This document shows positions 15,238 to 19,751 of a stretch of 19,751 nucleotides of DNA, one piece after another. The notes beneath the pieces are model-generated. The model saw only the letters and a list, made by a program, of their open reading frames with translations. It was not told the origin of the DNA and ran no database searches. The translations under genes were made by a program, and so were the position numbers. This DNA comes from Legionella longbeachae (lineage in GTDB: Bacteria; Pseudomonadota; Gammaproteobacteria; Legionellales; Legionellaceae), in NCBI GenBank assembly GCA_016191305.1, contig JACPOX010000042.1, forward strand, positions 1 through 19,751, written 5' to 3'. Numbering within the stretch: the stretch's first letter is position 1; every line of letters begins with the position of its first letter.

Positions 15238-16608
15238 TCAACCGCCACGGTTGTATTGTAATGATGGCTGCTCATTATTATTGGGATTTTCTATATTGAT
15301 GTCCTTTAGAGGAACTCGCTGTTTGGTTGAAAATAATCTATTAGCGTTTATTAATGGTGAATTCTTTTTGGTTATTAAATTTTTAGCATCAGTTACCTTC
15401 GTTGTACTTGGGGCGATTAATTCCTGTGGTGGAGCTAATGGCTCTTTTGTTTTTTCCTCTGGGGGAGATTCAATTATTTTTCCTTCATCATGTAAAGCCG
15501 ATTTGACGGGTGTTTGGCTCAATTTCACGTTATAGGAGACATTATTTCGTTCAAGCCAATGTTCAAGTGCATCAACAAAATCCCAAAAATCTTCTTTCTT
15601 ACTCAATGACATAAGAAACTCCGATAATTTTATAGGTAGACCAAAACGGAGGTATAGTATTGCTGGCAGTGTATGTTTTGTTACGTATCCAATAGGCTTG
15701 GGAGCTGTTGTTAATAATTTTACAGGTTTTGCGGATTGCACTACTACATTTGGTTGGGGTTTGACTAAGGGCAAAGTCAGGTGGGATGCAATATTAATGT
15801 ACGTCAATAGTAATAAATGACGTAAGGTTCGGAGGTAGAGATAAGGAGGCATACCTACGGTAGATTCAAGAACACGATCCATCAATGCAGAAGAGACGGT
15901 GTACAGTAACCCTATAGAAAATACGGATTCTGACTTCATCGCTTTATGACGCTCACAGCGCTCTGGTGTGGCCATACGAGTAATATATTCTCCGTAAAAA
16001 TAGATGGCTAATAACCAAGACAATTGTTCACCACCATAGGGTAATTTACTTATTCCCCAAAGTACCAAATCATTACCAGCTAATACTATTGGTTCACGCA
16101 AAGAACCTTTGAATTTACGTTTAAAATTACATTCTTCTTCGATACATAATGTTTCAGGAGGTTTTGTGAGCTTCGCCTTATATGCGTTAAAAGAGGAGGA
16201 TCCTAAGGAGTCCAGTATTAAGGTATGTACAACTAATTGAGATGCCTGTCTTAAGGTATATATTTTAACTGCATAATTTACCAAAGATAAAGAAGACAAG
16301 AAGAGATTGTATGGGGCAAGCATCGATGCTTGCTCAGTATTATAACCTGTACGAAAATATCGTTGAATTCCGTTATTTGCTAAATGTACCGAAGCTACCG
16401 GTAAAACATCATAAAATAAAACATTTCCCATTCCTTTGAGCATTTTCAATACGGCAGGTGTAACTATTGCCGGAATTGTTTCACGTAATGCCAAACCTTC
16501 TTCAATTACGTAATTTATGGTTGGTGATAAAGGTGTATGATTCCAAATCCATGCAACCCCATTGCCAATTACTTTAGTTCCATCTTCAACTGTTGTCCAC
16601 CAGCTCAT
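15238..16608 (-). CDS. Unknown 456-residue membrane-associated protein with proline-rich tail (effector candidate)
   Basis: I do not recognise this protein. Several hydrophobic stretches appear in the first two thirds (about 45-75, 98-118, 196-210, 229-243 and 263-282), enough for membrane association but not a regular transporter pattern. A cysteine pair lies in LCIEEECNFKRKFKG (155, 160). Residues 365-456 look disordered: SPPEEKTKEPLAPPQELIAPS is followed by an Asn/Gln-rich end finishing in YNRGG. The stretch WLLAIYFYGEYI (198-209) is similar to a short stretch in the 287-residue protein at 11314-12177. The ATG at 16608 has a modest GGGAG upstream. It is a lone gene 106 bases downstream of nth, on the same strand. 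Function is unknown; an effector role is inference from genome setting. Confidence 0.83.
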   Translation of the reverse strand: MSWWTTVEDGTKVIGNGVAWIWNHTPLSPTINYVIEEGLALRETIPAIVTPAVLKMLKGMGNVLFYDVLPVASVHLANNGIQRYFRTGYNTEQASMLAPYNLFLSSLSLVNYAVKIYTLRQASQLVVHTLILDSLGSSSFNAYKAKLTKPPETLCIEEECNFKRKFKGSLREPIVLAGNDLVLWGISKLPYGGEQLSWLLAIYFYGEYITRMATPERCERHKAMKSESVFSIGLLYTVSSALMDRVLESTVGMPPYLYLRTLRHLLLLTYINIASHLTLPLVKPQPNVVVQSAKPVKLLTTAPKPIGYVTKHTLPAILYLRFGLPIKLSEFLMSLSKKEDFWDFVDALEHWLERNNVSYNVKLSQTPVKSALHDEGKIIESPPEEKTKEPLAPPQELIAPSTTKVTDAKNLITKKNSPLINANRLFSTKQRVPLKDINIENPNNNEQPSLQYNRGG

Positions 16609-16714
16609 AATTATGCTCCCTGCACATCGAGATTTTATTGTATGAGTAAAAAAATAGAAATGCTAGTCTTTTTCTCATGAAGTGCAGGATGATTACATTG
16701 TGTTGCGAATAGGA

Positions 16715-17350
16715 TTAAGGCAAATTTTTATCTGGATATTCACAAAGATCCTGAATGATGCAGGTTTTGCATTTTGGACTGCGTGCGCTGCATACATAAC
16801 GACCATGCAAGACAAGCCAATGATGAGCATCTTTTAAAAATTCTGGCTCTATGTTTTTAAGTAGCGCTTTTTCTACTGCTAAGGGAGTTTTCCCTTTGGC
16901 AACCTTTGTTCGATTGGCTACCCGAAAAATATGAGTATCAACAGCGATAGTGGGTTCTCCAAAAGCCGTATTCAGGATAACATTAGCTGTTTTGCGGCCT
17001 ACTCCAGGTAAGGATTCCAGGTCACCGCGTTGATTAGGGACTTCGCCTTGATACTTTTTGAGAATTAAGTCACAGGTTTTGATAATGTTTTGTGCTTTGT
17101 TATGATACAGGCCAATCGATTTTATATATTCTTTTAATTTTTCCAGGCCCAAATCGAGTATGCCTTGAGGGGTATTTGCTATGGGAAATAATTTGGTTGT
17201 TGCTTTATTTACACTCACATCAGTTGCTTGTGCTGAAAGAATGACAGCAATCAATAATTCAAAAGAAGAATGATAAATCAATTCCGTTGTTGGGTGAGGA
17301 TTGTGCGTACGAAAACGCATAAAAATTTCACGGCGTTTCTGTTTATTCAT
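16715..17350 (-). CDS. nth: Nth, endonuclease III (DNA glycosylase/AP lyase)
   Basis: Nth removes oxidised pyrimidines from DNA and nicks the abasic site in base-excision repair. The 211 residues equal the E. coli length. The helix-hairpin-helix LPGVGRKTA carries catalytic K120, and [12 protein letters not shown] carries D138. The C-terminal 4Fe-4S ligands are C187, C194, C197 and C203 with the family spacing C-x6-C-x2-C-x5-C. The start overlaps the end of rnfB by eight bases, so the two are translationally coupled. In many gammaproteobacteria nth closes the rnf/rsx operon, which the rnfB-nth overlap here echoes. Confidence 0.98.
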   Translation of the reverse strand: MNKQKRREIFMRFRTHNPHPTTELIYHSSFELLIAVILSAQATDVSVNKATTKLFPIANTPQGILDLGLEKLKEYIKSIGLYHNKAQNIIKTCDLILKKYQGEVPNQRGDLESLPGVGRKTANVILNTAFGEPTIAVDTHIFRVANRTKVAKGKTPLAVEKALLKNIEPEFLKDAHHWLVLHGRYVCSARSPKCKTCIIQDLCEYPDKNLP

Positions 17351-17957
17351 GCGTTTTTTTCGCTTTAACTCGCGCTAATGCTTGTTGAATATAATCTTGC
17401 TTTGCTTGTATATCTTCGATTTGATGGGCTGACTTTAGCGTAATTTGACGTCTTTCTCTGTAAACTTGTTGTTTTTCATGTTCCTCTCGCAAAATACGTG
17501 TTTGTTTGGCATTAAAACGTTTGCGTGCTAAATCTTTATCATAGGCCACATCTTCTAAAGTAATCATCTCGATACAATCTACTGGGCAGGGTTCAACGCA
17601 TAAGCCACAACCGGTACATTCATGCTCCATTACTGTATGCATTAATTTACCACTGCCGATAATTGCATCGACAGGACATGCTTTGATACATTTGGTGCAG
17701 CCAATACATTCTGCCTCGCGAATGACTGCAACAGAAGGAGCTCGAGTATTAGCTTTAGCTTCATCTAGATAAGCCGTTGCATCAATATTCAGTAAAGTGC
17801 CTAAAGCTTTAACGGTTGCAACTCCACCAGGTGGGCATTTATTGATCGTAGCCGTGCCTTGAGCTAGAGCCTCAGCATAGGGTAAACATCCCGAAAAATT
17901 GCACTCACCACATTGCGTTTGGGGTAAAAGCGCATCAATTTCTTTAACTAAAGCCAT
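17343..17957 (-). CDS. rnfB: RnfB/RsxB-like iron-sulfur protein lacking the N-terminal membrane anchor
   Basis: RnfB is the ferredoxin-type subunit of the Rnf/Rsx electron-transport complex. This 204-residue protein has the Fe-S domain CGECNFSGC plus C41 (ligands C16, C19, C24, C41), then two 4Fe-4S ferredoxin motifs: C84/C87/C90 with CP at 94-95, and C114/C117/C120 with CP at 124-125. The C-terminal tail is basic and helical. It starts directly at [14 protein letters not shown], whereas typical RnfB has about 30 hydrophobic anchoring residues first. The ATG shares one base with the metG stop (TAATG), so no longer start is likely. No other rnf genes flank it. It may act as a soluble electron carrier, for example for Nth or another Fe-S protein, but its partner is unknown. 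Confidence 0.9.
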   Translation of the reverse strand: MALVKEIDALLPQTQCGECNFSGCLPYAEALAQGTATINKCPPGGVATVKALGTLLNIDATAYLDEAKANTRAPSVAVIREAECIGCTKCIKACPVDAIIGSGKLMHTVMEHECTGCGLCVEPCPVDCIEMITLEDVAYDKDLARKRFNAKQTRILREEHEKQQVYRERRQITLKSAHQIEDIQAKQDYIQQALARVKAKKTHE

Positions 17958-19606
17958 TATAACACCTGCTTGGACTGTTCCAGCATCGCTTGAATTTTTT
18001 CTTTTTCAACACGAAGCATTAAAGGCTGAAAGGTGTTAATCTGATGGTTTAATAGAGGTTTATCGATTATTTCCCATGTGAGTGGCTCGCAATTGAGAAA
18101 GTCTTCTGCAGCTTTTGCCATTAAAGGTAATACAGGCTTTAAGTAAGTGATTAAAATACGAAATAAGTTAATACCCATGGTACAAATAGCTTGTACTTCT
18201 GAAAGTCTTTCCTCTTCCTTTGCTAATATCCAGGGCTTATTGGCGTCAATGTATTGATTCACTTTGTCGGCGCAGTCCATAATGTGGCGTATAGCGCGCG
18301 CATAATCACGAGAAATAAAGGATTCAATAATCTCCGTACGTACTTTAAGTAACTCGGCATATAATTGTGGTTCACTTAAGCTAATGCTTAAACAGTTATC
18401 GAAACGTTTATTGATAAAACCAGCACAACGGCTTGCTATATTGACCACTTTACCTACGAGATCCGCATTGATCCTGTTGGTAAAATCATCAAAATTCAAA
18501 TCCAAATCATCAACACGACCATTAAGTTTCGCAGCAAAATAATAGCGTAAATATTCTGGATGTAGATGTTCCAGATAAGTACGAGCCTGAAGAAAAGTTC
18601 CCCGAGACTTTGACATTTTCTGACCATCAACAGTCAAAAAACCATGAGTATAAACGGCTGTAGGCATTCGATGATCACTGGCAGCTAACATAGCAGGCCA
18701 AAATAAGGCATGAAAATATACAATGTCTTTGCCAACAAAATGATATAATTCGGTGGTCGAGTCTTTATCCCAAAATTCTGCGAAAGATACTCCTTGTGTA
18801 TCACAGTATTTTTTAAAACTGGCCATATAGCCTATAGGTGCATCCAGCCAGACATAGAAGTATTTATCTGTTGTACCAGGGATAGGAAATCCGAAATAAG
18901 GAGCATCGCGAGAAATATCCCATTGTTTTAAACCTGCAGCAAACCATTCATCCAATTTATTCGCTACTTCAATTTGCAGATGGCCGCTACGCGTCCATTC
19001 TTTTAGCAGTTTCTCATAACGAGGCAGATCAAAGAAATAATGTTCGGAATCTTTTTCTATAGGCTTCGCGCCAGAAACGACAGAAACTGCATCAATAAGA
19101 TCAGTGGGAGTGTAGGTTGCACCACAGGCTTCACAGTTATCACCATATTGATCTTTAGCACCACATTTAGGACAGGTGCCCTTGACATAACGATCGGGTA
19201 AAAACATTTTTTTTAAAGGATCATAGGCTTGGCGTATCGTTCGTTTGATAATAGAGCCGTTTGCCTGTAATTTTTCATAAATATCTTCGGCCAAAGCTTT
19301 ATTTTCGGGCGAATGGGTGCTGTGATAACAATCATAGGCAATAGCAAAAGCTCTAAAATCATGTTCATGGCTTAGTTTTATTTCAGCAGTTAAGGACTCA
19401 GGACTAATACCCATTTGTTCAGCCTTTAACATAATGGGGGTGCCATGCGCGTCGTCGCCACAAATGCTAATACACTCAATCCCAGACATTTTATGAGTAC
19501 GCACCCAAATATCGGTTTGAATATGCTCCACTAAATGCCCTAGGTGTAAATGTCCATTTGCATAGGGTAAGGCGCTGGTAACCAGCATTTTACGTTGTTT
19601 TGCCAT
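17957..19606 (-). CDS. metG: MetG, methionyl-tRNA synthetase (short form without C-terminal tRNA-binding domain)
   Basis: MetG charges tRNA-Met. The catalytic core is complete: [13 protein letters not shown] with the HIGH-type motif HLGH (21-24), the zinc knuckle C145/C148/C158/C161, and KMSKS (330-334). The helical anticodon-binding domain ends at about residue 530. I chose ATG 19606 (549 residues, [18 protein letters not shown]), which fits the family N-terminus. A longer frame from TTG 19648 would run through a TATAAT that looks like this gene's own -10 box. The protein stops at EQSKQVL, just where E. coli MetG (677 residues) enters the linker to its C-terminal dimerising tRNA-binding domain. 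The stop is shared with the rnfB start, so the short form looks natural, not broken. It is first in a metG-rnfB-nth operon. Confidence 0.96.
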   Translation of the reverse strand: MAKQRKMLVTSALPYANGHLHLGHLVEHIQTDIWVRTHKMSGIECISICGDDAHGTPIMLKAEQMGISPESLTAEIKLSHEHDFRAFAIAYDCYHSTHSPENKALAEDIYEKLQANGSIIKRTIRQAYDPLKKMFLPDRYVKGTCPKCGAKDQYGDNCEACGATYTPTDLIDAVSVVSGAKPIEKDSEHYFFDLPRYEKLLKEWTRSGHLQIEVANKLDEWFAAGLKQWDISRDAPYFGFPIPGTTDKYFYVWLDAPIGYMASFKKYCDTQGVSFAEFWDKDSTTELYHFVGKDIVYFHALFWPAMLAASDHRMPTAVYTHGFLTVDGQKMSKSRGTFLQARTYLEHLHPEYLRYYFAAKLNGRVDDLDLNFDDFTNRINADLVGKVVNIASRCAGFINKRFDNCLSISLSEPQLYAELLKVRTEIIESFISRDYARAIRHIMDCADKVNQYIDANKPWILAKEEERLSEVQAICTMGINLFRILITYLKPVLPLMAKAAEDFLNCEPLTWEIIDKPLLNHQINTFQPLMLRVEKEKIQAMLEQSKQVL

Positions 19607-19636
19607 TAATGAGAGTACCTGCATGTAAAATGGCGG

Positions 19637-19642
19637 ATTATA
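19637..19642 (-). promoter_or_regulatory. Probable -10 box of the metG operon
   Basis: Read on the minus strand, 19642-19637 is a perfect TATAAT, about 30 bases before the ATG at 19606. No good -35 box is seen. Its position inside the longer possible reading frame supports the downstream metG start. Confidence 0.4.
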
Positions 19643-19667
19643 ACGCAAATATTAAGGAAATGCTGTA

Positions 19668-19751
19668 GGGAGAACTTTAAGTTTGAAATCTAATTAATTG
19701 GGCGTTCGAATTTAGATTTAAATTTGTAGCAGAATAAAATTTTTGAAGGTA
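19668..19751. repeat. Possible second copy of the palindromic repeat, cut by the window end
   Basis: The last 84 bases contain GGGAGAAC (19668-19675), an inverted repeat AAATCTAA/TTAGATTT (19686-19693 and 19712-19719), and then CGTTCGAATTTA, AAATTTGTA and AATAAAAT. The same words in similar order (GGGAGAAC, CGCTCGAACTTA, AAATTTGCA, AATAAAGT) occur in the palindrome at 10011-10110. This suggests one repeat family, but the match is gapped and the element is incomplete here. Confidence 0.3.

Noticed and set aside
19607..19648. Longer metG reading from TTG at 19648 (adds 14 residues)
   Set aside because: The added residues do not fit the MetG family N-terminus, and a TATAAT -10-like box lies inside this stretch. 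The ATG at 19606 is the better start.
19649..19657. PmrA half-site (CTTAATATT on the minus strand) upstream of metG
   Set aside because: Single half-site with no partner at 11 bases, and metG is a housekeeping gene; AT-rich chance match.
1..19751. CRISPR array, tRNA or rRNA genes, prophage or transposase genes
   Set aside because: No regularly spaced repeats, no cloverleaf or rRNA-like stretch, and no transposase or integrase motif seen on either strand.

Overview
The window looks like chromosomal DNA of a Legionella-type gammaproteobacterium. It is AT-rich. The order rppH-ptsP-lgt-thyA is the conserved gammaproteobacterial one, and the housekeeping proteins (PriA, GlmU, Nth, MetG, AnsA) are of gammaproteobacterial type. 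Between these core blocks sit five lone genes of unknown or effector-like character, several with glutamate-rich or otherwise signal-like C-termini as seen in Dot/Icm (type IVB) substrates. The genus is inferred from this context; no rRNA or tRNA gene is present to confirm it.

Layout. (1) 2-1384, plus strand: the 3' part of priA and a small hotdog thioesterase. (2) 1398-5365, plus strand, accessory: a near-consensus sigma-70 promoter and an unknown 403-residue protein, ended by a strong hairpin. A PmrA-box-like direct repeat then precedes a 245-residue ADP-ribosyltransferase-like protein. A 130-bp palindromic MITE-like element follows, and after it a roughly 506-residue protein with macrodomain-like segments and a C-terminal CRIF (CaaX-like) end. 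(3) 5414-9845, minus strand: operon rppH-ptsP-lgt-thyA. (4) 9846-10154: divergent spacer holding a 100-bp palindromic element. (5) 10155-11168, plus: ansA. (6) 11314-12177, minus: unknown, effector-like. (7) 12293-13672, plus: glmU. (8) 13673-14962, minus: a polytopic membrane protein that appears to be an internally duplicated VUT/YhhQ-type transporter. (9) 15238-16608, minus: unknown, with a proline-rich tail. (10) 16715-19606, minus: operon metG-rnfB-nth.

How the genes fit together. The core genes cover replication restart (PriA), RNA decay and nitrogen-PTS signalling (RppH, PtsP), lipoprotein maturation (Lgt), dTMP synthesis (ThyA), cell-wall precursor synthesis (GlmU), base-excision repair (Nth) and translation (MetG). 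The most interesting part is the pair at 2878-5365: a candidate mono-ADP-ribosyltransferase directly followed by a candidate ADP-ribosyl hydrolase. This arrangement recalls the L. pneumophila effector pair Ceg3 (Lpg0080) and Larg1 (Lpg0081), a writer and eraser of ADP-ribosylation on mitochondrial ADP/ATP translocases. The match rests on motifs and context read by eye and has not been tested by a search. The palindromic element between the two genes, and the prenylation-like tail on the putative eraser, would be distinctive features of this copy.
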